This document shows positions 36,850 to 45,103 of a stretch of 64,000 nucleotides of DNA, piece after piece; position 1 is the stretch's first letter; each line of letters begins with the position of its first letter. This DNA comes from Clostridia bacterium (lineage in GTDB: Bacteria > Bacillota_A > Clostridia > Christensenellales > Aristaeellaceae). The translations under genes and the position numbers were made by a program. Under the pieces are notes generated by a model. It ran no database searches, was not told the origin of the DNA, and saw only the letters and a program-made list of their open reading frames with translations. Location: the NCBI GenBank assembly GCA_017525805.1, contig JAFXSH010000060.1, forward strand, positions 4,683 to 68,682. Reading direction: 5' to 3'.

Positions 36850-37182
36850 TGAAAAACCCCCGCATCGATTGATTTCGATGCAGGGGCGTAAATCTACGCT
36901 GTACCACCCTGATTCGCGCATGACCCCATTCCTTTATGGCTTTCTTGGAAGGGGGGCTGGGGGAAACCATTTTTTGGCCCCCAAAGAATTGTTTCCCCCA
37001 GAAAACTCATTCTCAAATGCGCCTTCATTGCGGCGGATATCGGCGCCGCCCGGCGGGGGCTGAACGTGCTTGCCCCCGCATGCTCCGGGGCCATGTTCCC
37101 CCGCCGTCCGCCGCCGCGCTTCCACCTCTTCGCAGCTCTCTTGGGGCGACCTTGCCAGGTACTCTCCCTTTCCTCGCATGTG
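36850..37182 (-). promoter_or_regulatory. Met-specific T-box riboswitch leader of metG
   Basis: On the - strand, from 5' to 3': the GA motif GGGAGAGTA (37168-37160), AGAGAGCTG (37141-37133) and GGTGGAAGC (37125-37117) of the distal stem I, a likely AUG specifier in GAACAUGG (37094-37092), the T-box sequence AGGGTGGTACAGCG (36910-36897) and a terminator hairpin ending in five T (36888-36852). Uncharged tRNA-Met would pair with the specifier and the T-box sequence and stop termination. Repeat A copy 2 lies between the stem I region and the antiterminator. The 5' end is set from the promoter and is approximate. Confidence 0.9.
36938..37001. repeat. Repeat A, copy 2 (inside the metG T-box leader)
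   Basis: Arms at 36957-36977 and 36981-37001 pair over 21 bp with two mismatches. The flank GGCTTTCTTGGAAGG is shared with copy 1. It lies in the linker between the T-box stem I region and the antiterminator, about 28 nt from the T-box sequence. Confidence 0.85.
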
Positions 37183-37188
37183 CCCATT

Positions 37189-37217
37189 ATATTACCGATT
37201 TTGCGTGCAGTTGTCAA
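37189..37217 (-). promoter_or_regulatory. Promoter of metG
   Basis: On the - strand TTGACA (37217-37212), a 17-nt spacer and TAATAT (37194-37189), just upstream of the T-box leader. This is a near-consensus sigma-A type promoter. It is back to back with the promoter of the MATE gene. Confidence 0.8.
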
Positions 37218-37224
37218 GCGGTTC

Positions 37225-37253
37225 TTGCGTTTCCGGTCAAAATCCCTTATAAT
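37225..37253 (+). promoter_or_regulatory. Promoter of the MATE gene
   Basis: TTGCGT (37225-37230), a 17-nt spacer and the perfect -10 TATAAT (37248-37253), 37 nt before the ATG at 37291. It diverges from the metG promoter. Confidence 0.7.
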
Positions 37254-37290
37254 GTCACCTGCCCATTTTTCTTTGAAGCGGAGGACTTGC

Positions 37291-38673
37291 ATGCGCGCCA
37301 CCGATATGACCCGGGGGAAACCGGCCCGGCTGATCATGGCATTCGCCCTGCCCATGATGGCGGGCAATATCTGCCAGCAGCTGTATACCATCGTGGACGC
37401 GGCCTTCGTGGGCCGCTTCGCGGGGATCGACGCCCTGGCGGCGGTGGGCGCGGCGGACTGGCTGTGCTGGCTGTTTTTGGGCGTGGTCATGGGATTTACC
37501 CAAGGCTTTTCCGTGCTCATTTCCCAGCGGTTCGGGGCGCGGGACGAAAGCGGCGTCCGAAAGGCGGCGGCCCAGTCCGTGCTGCTGACGGCGCTGATCT
37601 CCCTCGGTGTGATCGTTTTGAGCCAATCGTTCATGGTGCCCATACTGCGAGGGCTGCATACCCCCGATGATATCCTGCCCCAGGCGGTGCTGTATCTGCG
37701 GATCATCCTATGCGGCGTGCCCATTTACGCGGCGTATAATGTGATGGCTTCCATGCTGCGGGCGGTGGGCGATTCCAAAACGCCGCTGCTTGCCATGCTG
37801 ATCGCGTCCCTGGTGAATATCGCCCTGGACGGGCTTTTCGTGATCGTGTTCCGGTGGGGCGTGGCGGGGGCCGCGGCGGCTACCCTGATCGCCCAGGGGA
37901 GCGCCGCCCTGTACTGCCTGAAACTGGTGCGCCGTATGCCCGCGCTGCGCTTCGGGCGGGAGGATTTGAAATGGGACAGCGCTTTGGCCCGCCGCCTGGT
38001 TTTCTTAGGGTCGCCTACGGCGGCGCAGAACGTGATCATCGGCCTGGGCGGCATCGTGGTGCAGCGGGTGATCAACGGTTACGGCAGCGTGTTCATCGCG
38101 GGCTTTACCGCTACCAATAAGCTGTACGGCATCATGGAAATGGCGGCGGTTTCCTACGGCGCGGCCATCGCCGCCTACGCGGGGCAGAATTACGGGGCCG
38201 GAAATAAGGGAAGGCTGAAAAACGGCGTGCGATCCGGGGTGATCATGGCCCTGGTCACCTCCTGCGCCATCGCGCTTTCGTTGTTCCTGTTAGGGCGTCC
38301 GGTGCTTTCCCTGTTCGTGGACCCGGAAGCCGCCCAGCGGGAGGAAGTGCTCATGGTGGCCCTGCGCTATCTCCGTTTCATGCTGGCGGGGCTGTTCATC
38401 CTGTATCTGCTGTATGTATACCGCAGCGCTTTGCAGGGCATGGGGGACACGGTGACGCCCATGCTGTCCGGCGGCGCGGAAATGGTCATGCGCATTGGGG
38501 TGGCGCTGCTGCTGCCTGTGTGGCTTGGGCAGGACGGCATTTTCTTCGCCGAGCCCGCCGCATGGCTGGGGGCGGAAGTGCTGCTCATGATCACCTATTA
38601 TCGAAAAATCCGTCGATTGACGTTTCAGGAGGAAGCAAATGGATTTTGTCGCCATTCTCGCAAAGGAATTTAA
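37291..38673 (+). CDS. MATE-family efflux transporter
   Basis: ATG 37291 follows GCGGAGGAC; the frame is open further upstream, but that part overlaps the divergent T-box. The 460-residue protein has 12 membrane segments and MATE features: IMAFALPMMAGNICQQLYTIVDAAFVGRF, LVNIALDGLFVI and QNVIIGLGGIVVQ. It would export drugs or metabolites with Na+ or H+. Its 3' end overlaps tex by 35 nt. Confidence 0.9.
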   Translation: MRATDMTRGKPARLIMAFALPMMAGNICQQLYTIVDAAFVGRFAGIDALAAVGAADWLCWLFLGVVMGFTQGFSVLISQRFGARDESGVRKAAAQSVLLTALISLGVIVLSQSFMVPILRGLHTPDDILPQAVLYLRIILCGVPIYAAYNVMASMLRAVGDSKTPLLAMLIASLVNIALDGLFVIVFRWGVAGAAAATLIAQGSAALYCLKLVRRMPALRFGREDLKWDSALARRLVFLGSPTAAQNVIIGLGGIVVQRVINGYGSVFIAGFTATNKLYGIMEMAAVSYGAAIAAYAGQNYGAGNKGRLKNGVRSGVIMALVTSCAIALSLFLLGRPVLSLFVDPEAAQREEVLMVALRYLRFMLAGLFILYLLYVYRSALQGMGDTVTPMLSGGAEMVMRIGVALLLPVWLGQDGIFFAEPAAWLGAEVLLMITYYRKIRRLTFQEEANGFCRHSRKGI

Positions 38674-40789
38674 TTTGAGGCCGGAGCACGTGCGGGCCGT
38701 GATCGAAATGCTCGACGCGGGGAATACCATCCCATTTATCGCCCGCTACCGCAAGGAAAAAACCGGCTCCATGGACGATCAGACGCTCCGCGATTTAGCG
38801 GAACGCCTGGAATACCTGCGCAACTTGGAAAAGCGCCGGGAAGAAATCGTCAAGGCCCTGGAAGAACAGGGCGTGCTGACGGACGAGCTGACGCTGGCTT
38901 TGCAGAAAGCCCAGACCTTAGCCGAATTGGAGGACATTTACCGCCCCTTCCGGCCCAAGCGGCGCACCCGCGCCACCATCGCCAAGGAACGGGGCCTGGA
39001 ACCCCTGGCCCTGTGGCTGCTGCTGCAATTGCCCAAGGGGGACGTGCAGGCCGAAGCGGAAAAGTACGTCGATCCCGAAAAGGAAGTGCCGGACGCCGAA
39101 AGCGCTTTGGCTGGCGCACGGGACATTTTGGCCGAACAGGTCAGCGACGACGCGGCCCTGCGCAAGGAGATCAGGGAAATGCTGCTGCGGGAAGGCGTGG
39201 TTGAAACCAAAGCCGCCAAGGAAGAGGACAGCGTGTACGGCATGTACTACGATTACAAGGAGCCGGTGCCCAAAATGGCGGCCCACCGCATCCTGGCCAT
39301 CAACCGGGGCGAGCGGGAAGAATTTTTGAAGGTGGCCCTCATCGCCCCGGAAGGCAAGGCGGAGCTTGCTGTGCGGAACGCGTTCGTCCGGGGTCACGCC
39401 CCCGCCTCCGAGCAGGTGGCTTTGGCCTGCGACGACGCCTGGGAACGGCTTCTGTTCCCTTCTTTGGAACGGGAAATCCGCAATGAACTCACCGACCGGG
39501 CCAACGTGCAGGCGATCCACGTGTTTTCCCAGAACCTGCATCAATTGCTCATGCAGCCTCCCATCAAGGGCAAGGTCACCCTGGGCGTGGACCCCGGCTT
39601 CCGCACCGGTTGCAAATTAGCGGTCATTGACGAAAACGGCAAGGTGCTGGACACCGGCGTGGGCCATTTTACCCTGCCGGGGGCGGAGGCGGGGAAGGCC
39701 GCCGCGGCCAAGCTGATCAAAGGTTTCGTGAAAAAGTACGGGATCACCGCCATCGCCATCGGCAACGGCACCGCCAGCCGGGAAAGCGAGCAGTTCATCG
39801 TGTCATTGCTGCCCGAGCTCCCCGGCGTGGCCTACATGATCGTCAGTGAGGCCGGAGCCTCCGTGTATTCTGCCAGCAAATTAGCGGCGGCGGAATTTCC
39901 CGATTTCGACGTGACCCAGCGCAGCGCCGTTTCCATCGCCCGGCGCATGCAGGACCCGCTTGCGGAGCTGGTCAAGATCGACCCCAAAGCCATTGGCGTG
40001 GGCCAGTATCAGCACGATTTGAAACAGAATGAGCTGACCGCCGCCCTGGACGGCGTGGTGGAGCAGTGCGTGAACGCCGTGGGCGTGGAGGTCTCCACCG
40101 CTTCCGCCGAACTGCTCTCCCACGTGGCGGGCATCGGCCCGGCCTTAGCGAAGAATATCGTGACCTACCGGGAGGAAAACGGCATTCCTTCCCGCGCCGC
40201 CCTGAAAAAAGTGCCCAAGCTGGGCCCCAAAGCCTTTGAGCAGTGCGCGGGCTTCCTGCGGGTGATGGACAGCAAAAACCCCTTGGACGCCACCGCCGTC
40301 CACCCGGAAAGCTACGACGCCGCAAAGCAGGTGCTCGCCACCTTGGGCTATGAAGCCAGGGACGTGAAAAACGGCGGCCTGCCGGGCATCGCCCTGAAAG
40401 CCAAAGAATACGGGGTGGAAAAGTTAGCCAAGGAATTGGACATCGGCCTTCCCACCCTGAACGATATTCTGTCCGAATTGCAAAAGCCCGGCCGCGACCC
40501 CCGCGACGAGCTGCCCAAGCCTGTTCTGCGCACCGACGTGCTGGATATGAAGGACCTGCAGCCCGGCATGGAGCTCACCGGCACCGTGCGCAACGTGATC
40601 GATTTCGGCGCGTTCGTGGACATTGGCGTGCATCAGGACGGTCTGGTGCATATCTCCCGCATGGCCGACCGCTTCATCAAGCACCCCTCCGAGGTGGTAA
40701 AAGTGGGCGATATCGTGAAGGTCTGGGTGGTCAGCGTGGACGAAAAGAAAAAGCGCATCGCCCTGACCATGGTGAAGGGAAGGACATGA
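38639..40789 (+). CDS. tex: Tex-family RNA-binding transcription accessory protein
   Basis: ATG 38639 follows AGGAGGAAGC inside the end of the MATE gene. The 716-residue protein has the N-terminal Tex domain (IPFIARYRKEKTG), the YqgF/RNase H-like domain (about 315-440; GVDPGFRTGCKLAVID), helix-hairpin-helix motifs (about 485-560; VAGIGPALAKNIV) and a C-terminal S1 domain (about 640-712; GTVRNVIDFGAFVDIG). Tex takes part in transcription and RNA handling. Length and order are typical. Confidence 0.95.
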   Translation: MDFVAILAKEFNLRPEHVRAVIEMLDAGNTIPFIARYRKEKTGSMDDQTLRDLAERLEYLRNLEKRREEIVKALEEQGVLTDELTLALQKAQTLAELEDIYRPFRPKRRTRATIAKERGLEPLALWLLLQLPKGDVQAEAEKYVDPEKEVPDAESALAGARDILAEQVSDDAALRKEIREMLLREGVVETKAAKEEDSVYGMYYDYKEPVPKMAAHRILAINRGEREEFLKVALIAPEGKAELAVRNAFVRGHAPASEQVALACDDAWERLLFPSLEREIRNELTDRANVQAIHVFSQNLHQLLMQPPIKGKVTLGVDPGFRTGCKLAVIDENGKVLDTGVGHFTLPGAEAGKAAAAKLIKGFVKKYGITAIAIGNGTASRESEQFIVSLLPELPGVAYMIVSEAGASVYSASKLAAAEFPDFDVTQRSAVSIARRMQDPLAELVKIDPKAIGVGQYQHDLKQNELTAALDGVVEQCVNAVGVEVSTASAELLSHVAGIGPALAKNIVTYREENGIPSRAALKKVPKLGPKAFEQCAGFLRVMDSKNPLDATAVHPESYDAAKQVLATLGYEARDVKNGGLPGIALKAKEYGVEKLAKELDIGLPTLNDILSELQKPGRDPRDELPKPVLRTDVLDMKDLQPGMELTGTVRNVIDFGAFVDIGVHQDGLVHISRMADRFIKHPSEVVKVGDIVKVWVVSVDEKKKRIALTMVKGRT

Positions 40790-40795
40790 AACGAA

Positions 40796-40841
40796 ACTGG
40801 GGGAAACCGCTCTTTGTACCCAAAGCGCGGTTTCCCCCAGT
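40796..40841. repeat. Repeat A, copy 3
   Basis: Arms at 40796-40816 and 40821-40841 pair over 21 bp with one mismatch around a 4-nt loop. It starts 7 nt after the tex stop. It lacks the GGCTTTCTTGG flank of the other two copies and adjoins repeat B copy 1. It may act as the tex terminator structure, but no T tract follows. Confidence 0.85.
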
Positions 40842-40843
40842 TC

Positions 40844-40950
40844 CGCGACCTCAATAGTCGCAACTCCGCTTCATGCGGAGATTGCTCCTTTTCGGTCGAT
40901 CTCACCGCCGATTTGATTTCCGCCACTGGCGGAAATCGGCGGTTCGTCCC
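40844..40950 (-). repeat. Repeat B, copy 1 (about 107 nt, structured)
   Basis: Read on the - strand it starts GGGACGAACCGCCGAT and shows, in order, an outer stem (ACCGCCGAT / ATCGGCGGT) around an inner CCGCC/GGCGG hairpin, the shared GAGATC and CCGAAA segments, a CTCCGC/GCGGAG hairpin and a final GCGAC/GTCGC hairpin. It matches copy 2 at 47,593 over its whole length. It lies between tex and murG. Nothing else is seen in the 258-nt gap except AT-rich sequence before murG that may hold its promoter. Confidence 0.8.
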
Positions 40951-41047
40951 CCTTTCCGAGAAAGCTATAAGGGGGTAGATAATATATGTGCATTATTTGT
41001 TATATGACGATATATTATAAGACTGGGATGTGAAGGAGGAAATGAGA

Positions 41048-42115
41048 TTGAAGCGCATCGTATTGACCGGCGGCGGCACGGCGGGACACGTGACGCCCCA
41101 CATGGCGATATTGCCCCATTTGCTGAAAGAAGGCTATGATATTCACTATATCGGCACGGAAAACGGCATCGAGCGTCAGATGATGGATCTGCCGGGCGTT
41201 ACCTATCACGCGGTGAAAAGCGGCAAGCTGCGCCGGTATTTCGACTGGCAGAACTTCATCGATCCCTTCCGGGTGGTCCATGGGGCCTTCCAGTCTGCCC
41301 GGCTCATGGGCAAGCTCAAGCCCGACGTGTGCTTTTCCAAGGGCGGTTTCGTGTCCGTGCCGGTGGTGGTGGGCGCGTGGCTCCATAAGGTGCCCGTGGT
41401 CTGCCACGAAAGCGACCTGACCCCGGGCTTGGCCAATAAGATTTGTTCCAAATTCGCCCGGCGCGTGGCGACGACCTTCCCGGAGTGCGCCAAGGCCCTG
41501 GGAGAAAAGGGCGTGTTCACCGGCACGCCCATGCGGCCCGAACTGTTTTCCGGCACGCGGGAAAAGGGTTTGAAGCTCACAGGGTTTTCGGGCAACAAGC
41601 CCATTTTGATGATGATGGGCGGTTCCATCGGGGCCCAGAAGGTGAACGAGGCCCTTCGCGCCGCCCTGCCCAAGCTCCTGGAAACCATGGACGTGCTGCA
41701 CCTGACTGGAAAGGGCAACTTAGATGAAAGCCTGAACGCTCTGCCGGGTTACAAGCAGTTTGAATTCCTCTCCGGCGACCTGCCCGACGCCCTGGCCTGC
41801 GCCGACCTGGTGCTCTCCCGGGCGGGCAGCAACGCCATCTGCGAATTTCAGGCCCTGAAAAAGCCTATGCTGTTGGTGCCCTATCCCAAGGGGGCCAGCC
41901 GGGGCGACCAGATTTTAAACGCCGAATCCTTCCGCCAACGGGGCTTGTGCCATGTGCTTGCCCAAGAGAACATGACCGCCGACACCCTGTACGACGCCAT
42001 TCTGGAACTGCAAAAGGACAAGGATAACCTGATCCGAAACCTCACCCAGGCCCCGCCCGCCGACGGCACCCTGCCTGTGCTCAAGCTGATCCACGAAGCG
42101 GAAAAAAAAGCGTGA
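41048..42115 (+). CDS. murG: UDP-GlcNAc:undecaprenyl-PP-MurNAc-pentapeptide GlcNAc transferase
   Basis: AAGGAGG at 41033-41039 best suits the TTG at 41048; the ATG at 41042 is too close. This gives a 355-residue protein beginning with the MurG signature RIVLTGGGTAGHVTPHMA. FSKGGFVSVPVVVGAW, HESDLTPGLANK, MMMGGSIGAQKVNEA and LVLSRAGSNAICEF are also present. It makes lipid II at the cytoplasmic membrane. It stands alone rather than in a division and wall cluster, and could be a second MurG paralogue. Confidence 0.9.
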   Translation: MKRIVLTGGGTAGHVTPHMAILPHLLKEGYDIHYIGTENGIERQMMDLPGVTYHAVKSGKLRRYFDWQNFIDPFRVVHGAFQSARLMGKLKPDVCFSKGGFVSVPVVVGAWLHKVPVVCHESDLTPGLANKICSKFARRVATTFPECAKALGEKGVFTGTPMRPELFSGTREKGLKLTGFSGNKPILMMMGGSIGAQKVNEALRAALPKLLETMDVLHLTGKGNLDESLNALPGYKQFEFLSGDLPDALACADLVLSRAGSNAICEFQALKKPMLLVPYPKGASRGDQILNAESFRQRGLCHVLAQENMTADTLYDAILELQKDKDNLIRNLTQAPPADGTLPVLKLIHEAEKKA

Positions 42116-42134
42116 GCGTATAACCAAATCGCTG

Positions 42135-42165
42135 AAAGCCTTTCCCCAAACGGAGGGGCTTTTTC
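42135..42165 (+). terminator. Terminator after murG
   Basis: AAGCC and GGCTT enclose a CCCC/GGGG-type stem with imperfect inner pairing, ending in TTTTTC, 20 nt after the murG stop. Confidence 0.65.
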
Positions 42166-42223
42166 TTGTGTATAGTTTTTCTTCCTTCCGTGCATGCTGA
42201 ATCCTGAAAGGAAGGGATCACTT

Positions 42224-42463
42224 GTGCGGAAACTGCGGATGCTTGCGGGCGTGTTGTCCCTGTTGTTGGTTCTGGGAATGGCGGGCGGGGCGCTGGGAGA
42301 GTATCGCCGGACAGGGGAGGGAAAATCCGCCTTGTGGGGCGTGATGTACAAAGACGCTCTGCTTTTGGCAAAAGCGGACGGGGAAATGCCGGAGGATGAA
42401 ACAGAAGTGGTGTTCATCTGGCCCCTGTGGGACTGGCTGATGCGCTTTTTGGGCATTCAATGA
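42224..42463 (+). CDS. Small secreted or lipid-anchored hypothetical protein
   Basis: A GTG at 42224 has GGAAGGGA at spacing about 7; an ATG at 42194 in the same frame has none. The 79-residue protein begins with a signal-like segment (about residues 4-25; LAGVLSLLLVLGMAGGALG) and has a hydrophobic C-terminal end with several Trp (FIWPLWDWLMRFLG). No family is recognised. It sits between a terminator and a promoter, so it is probably a single-gene unit. Confidence 0.5.
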   Translation: MRKLRMLAGVLSLLLVLGMAGGALGEYRRTGEGKSALWGVMYKDALLLAKADGEMPEDETEVVFIWPLWDWLMRFLGIQ

Positions 42464-42474
42464 TTTTTTCCCGC

Positions 42475-42503
42475 TTGCTTTTCCGGGACCCATGCTTTAT
42501 CAT
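42475..42503 (+). promoter_or_regulatory. Promoter of the U32 gene
   Basis: TTGCTT (42475-42480), a 17-nt spacer and TATCAT (42498-42503), 31 nt before the ATG at 42535. Confidence 0.6.
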
Positions 42504-42534
42504 GAGAGGGTAAAACGGAAACCTGGAGGAAAGC

Positions 42535-43758
42535 ATGGCTTTACCGGAATTGCTTGCTCCCGCGGGGGGCATGGCCCAATTGAAGGCCGCGCTGCGCTTT
42601 GGGGCGGACGCGGTGTACGGCGCGCTGCCGACATTTGGCCTTCGGGCCTTTGCGGGGAATTTTACCTGGGAAGAACTGGAACAGGCCCTATCCCTGGTTC
42701 ACAGCCAGGGAAAGAAATTCTATCTGACCCTGAACATCCTGCCTTATGAGGACGAATTGCCCGCCCTGATCGATACGGCCCGCCGGGCCGAGAAAATGGG
42801 CGTGGACGCGGCGCTGGTGAGCGATTTGGGCGCCTTCCTGGCTCTGCGGCGGGAAGTGCCGGACCTCAAGCTGCATATCAGCACCCAGGCCAACACCTTG
42901 AACGCCGAGGCCGCCCGATTCTATTATGACCAAGGGGCCGAAAGGATCGTACTGGCCAGGGAGCTGTCCCTCGCCCGCATCGCCGCCCTGCGTGAAAAAC
43001 TGCCCCCTGCCCTGGAAATCGAAGCTTTCGTTCACGGGGCTATGTGCATGAGCTATTCGGGCCGGTGCATGCTGTCCGACCATTTGACGGGCCGGGGCGG
43101 CAACCGGGGGGCCTGCGCCCAGCCCTGCCGGTGGGAATACGCCTTGGTGGAGAAGAAACGCCCCGGCGAATATTGGCCCATCGAGGAAGATGCGCGGGGC
43201 ACTTACCTTTTGTCCGCTTATGATCTGAACATGCTGTCTCACCTGCCGGAACTGATTCGGGCGGGTGTTGCAAGCCTCAAAATCGAAGGACGCATGAAAA
43301 CGGAATATTACGTGGCTACCGTGGTAGGGGCTTACCGCCGGGCGCTGAACGCCCTTAAGGAAAGCGAGGAAGCCTATCGCAATCTGCTGCCGGAATTGGA
43401 AGGGGAGCTGCGTAAGGCCAGCCACCGAGACTTCAACACAGGCTTTTATTTCGGCGCTCCCCAGCCAGCCGCCGGGGCGGCGGGCTTCACCCAGGAAATG
43501 GAGTATGTGGCCCGGGTGGAGGAATGGAAAGACGGCGTTGCCACCCTGTATGTGAAAAACCGTTTCTATGTGGGCGATACCCTGGATTTATTGCGCCCCC
43601 AGGGCCCCGTATCCTTCCCGGTGGAAAGCATCACGCTTTGCGATACCGGGGGAAGGGTCGATACCGTGTCCATCGCCGGGCAGCGGGTGCTGATCCCTTC
43701 GCCCTTGGCAGCGGAAGGGGATTTCCTGCGGGGGCCCAATCGAAACCACCGTGCATAA
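42535..43758 (+). CDS. U32-family peptidase-like protein (TrhP/YrrO type)
   Basis: The start follows CTGGAGGAAAGC. The 407-residue protein has the U32 order: LLAPAGGMAQLKAALRFGADAVY, ISTQANTLNAEAARFY, the signature EAFVHGAMCMSYSGRCMLS with following Cys residues (NRGACAQPCR) and LKIEGRMKTEYYVA. Members of this subgroup hydroxylate tRNA uridine-34 using prephenate rather than act as peptidases; others are collagenases. The four Cys may hold an Fe-S cluster. A short C-terminal beta-rich domain follows from about 320. Confidence 0.88.
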   Translation: MALPELLAPAGGMAQLKAALRFGADAVYGALPTFGLRAFAGNFTWEELEQALSLVHSQGKKFYLTLNILPYEDELPALIDTARRAEKMGVDAALVSDLGAFLALRREVPDLKLHISTQANTLNAEAARFYYDQGAERIVLARELSLARIAALREKLPPALEIEAFVHGAMCMSYSGRCMLSDHLTGRGGNRGACAQPCRWEYALVEKKRPGEYWPIEEDARGTYLLSAYDLNMLSHLPELIRAGVASLKIEGRMKTEYYVATVVGAYRRALNALKESEEAYRNLLPELEGELRKASHRDFNTGFYFGAPQPAAGAAGFTQEMEYVARVEEWKDGVATLYVKNRFYVGDTLDLLRPQGPVSFPVESITLCDTGGRVDTVSIAGQRVLIPSPLAAEGDFLRGPNRNHRA

Positions 43759-43774
43759 AAATGATATCGCGTTC

Positions 43775-43803
43775 TTGCGCGGCGTTCTTCCTTGTGGTAT
43801 CAT
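43775..43803 (+). promoter_or_regulatory. Promoter of the XRE-family gene
   Basis: TTGCGC (43775-43780), a 17-nt spacer and TATCAT (43798-43803), 29 nt before the ATG at 43833. The same -10 form is used upstream of the U32 gene. Confidence 0.65.
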
Positions 43804-43832
43804 GAAAGAAAAACGAAAAGAGGCGTTTTCAT

Positions 43833-44315
43833 ATGGCACAGAAGAAGGTAGGGGAACTGATCAAGGAAGCCCGCGCCAAAAAGGGCTTGAGCCAGGAAAA
43901 GCTGGCCGGGATGGTGGAAGGACTGTCCGCTTCTGAGCTGAGCAAAGCGGAGCGGGGCGAAAAGGACCTGACCGCCGAGGAATTGAAGGCCATCGCCAAA
44001 ATCTGCGGCGTTACCCAGAAATCCCTGCTGGAGGCGGCGGGATTGACCACCGCGTCCAAGACTTCCTCGTCCTCGGCTAAAAAGCCCTCCACTTCCACGT
44101 CTGCCGCCAAAAAGCCTTCAACCGCCGCCAGCGGTGAAAAGCTGACCGCTACGGAAAAGAAATTTTTAGAATTGTACCGCGCGGCCAGCAGCGCCACCCG
44201 GAAAGACGCCGAAGCGGTGCTCAAGGGCACCAAGAAGGTGCAGGAGGAGGATAGTCTGGTGGGCAGCCTGCTGGGCGGAGCCCTGGAAGCGCTGACAGGA
44301 CTGGGGAAAAAGTAA
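43833..44315 (+). CDS. XRE-family HTH protein with Ser/Ala/Lys linker
   Basis: The 160-residue protein has an N-terminal helix-turn-helix (about 6-62; GLSQEKLAGMVEGLSASELSKAERG), a low-complexity Ser/Thr/Ala/Lys linker (about 73-108) and a helical C-terminal part (LTATEKKFLELYRAASSATRKDAEAVLKG) with a Gly/Leu-rich tail. It is probably a DNA-binding regulator with a flexible linker; its targets are unknown. It has its own promoter and a terminator after it. Confidence 0.8.
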   Translation: MAQKKVGELIKEARAKKGLSQEKLAGMVEGLSASELSKAERGEKDLTAEELKAIAKICGVTQKSLLEAAGLTTASKTSSSSAKKPSTSTSAAKKPSTAASGEKLTATEKKFLELYRAASSATRKDAEAVLKGTKKVQEEDSLVGSLLGGALEALTGLGKK

Positions 44316-44327
44316 AAAAGCGTGAAT

Positions 44328-44358
44328 GGCCCTGTCCTTTCCTGGGGCAGGGTTTTTC
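44328..44358 (+). terminator. Terminator after the XRE gene
   Basis: CCCTG (44330-44334) and CAGGG (44348-44352) with five T following. It lies 20 nt before the fdhD start, so fdhD needs its own promoter or partial read-through; none stands out. Confidence 0.65.
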
Positions 44359-44377
44359 ATTCAGCGGAGGAAAATGC

Positions 44378-45103
44378 ATGCGTGTGATGGATCACTCGGA
44401 AACCGGCCTGCCGCCGCCCGCCCGGCCTTTGGCCCCTCTGAACGGCACGGCTCCCGTGGAAATTGCCTCGGAACACGGGATGGATTTATATATCGACGGT
44501 CGCTTCGTCCTGCATATGGTGTGCACGCCGGAGCATTTGACGGAGCTGACGGCGGGGCATTTGGTCACGGAGGGCTGGGTGCGGAACAGAGACGGTATCC
44601 GCTCCATCGAAATCGGGGCCGGGGGTTTTCGTGCCGATGTGGGGCTGGAAAATGGCCTCGCCATGCCAGAAGAAACGCCCGCCGTCACAGCTCAACCATG
44701 GGAGGAAAACTGGCTGCGCCGGGCGGCGGAGCGCATGCGGGGAGAAGAACCGCTGTACGCCCGCACCCACGCGGCCCATGCCTGTTACTTAGGCCGGGGG
44801 GACGAGCTTTTGTGCTGCCGGGAGGATATCGGCAGGCACAACGCCATCGATAAGGCCGTGGGCTATGCGCTGATCAAGGGGATCGACCGGGGGAAGTGCT
44901 ATCTGTTCACCACCGGCCGCATGCCCGCTGATATGGTGCTGAAAGCCGCCCGAGCGGGCATCCCTCTGCTGGCCTCCAAAACTTACCCTACCGATGAGGG
45001 AATCGCCCTGGCAAACCGCGCGGGCGTGACCCTGGTCACCCTCCGGCCCGACGGATCCCTGCTGATTTGGACGAACGGGACAGAAAGGAAGAATTGTACA
45101 TGA
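44378..45103 (+). CDS. fdhD: FdhD-like formate dehydrogenase accessory protein lacking the CxxC loop
   Basis: ATG 44378 has GCGGAGG at spacing 7. The 241-residue protein has FdhD landmarks: TAGHLVTEGWV, THAAHACYLG, CREDIGRHNAIDKAVG and TTGRMPADMVLKAARAGIPLLASKT. FdhD passes sulfur to the molybdenum cofactor of formate dehydrogenase through a CGxCG-type loop between the first and second of these blocks. No such loop is present; that stretch reads ETPAVTAQPWEEN. The last 4 nt overlap the GH3 gene. No formate dehydrogenase is encoded in the window. Confidence 0.8.
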   Translation: MRVMDHSETGLPPPARPLAPLNGTAPVEIASEHGMDLYIDGRFVLHMVCTPEHLTELTAGHLVTEGWVRNRDGIRSIEIGAGGFRADVGLENGLAMPEETPAVTAQPWEENWLRRAAERMRGEEPLYARTHAAHACYLGRGDELLCCREDIGRHNAIDKAVGYALIKGIDRGKCYLFTTGRMPADMVLKAARAGIPLLASKTYPTDEGIALANRAGVTLVTLRPDGSLLIWTNGTERKNCT

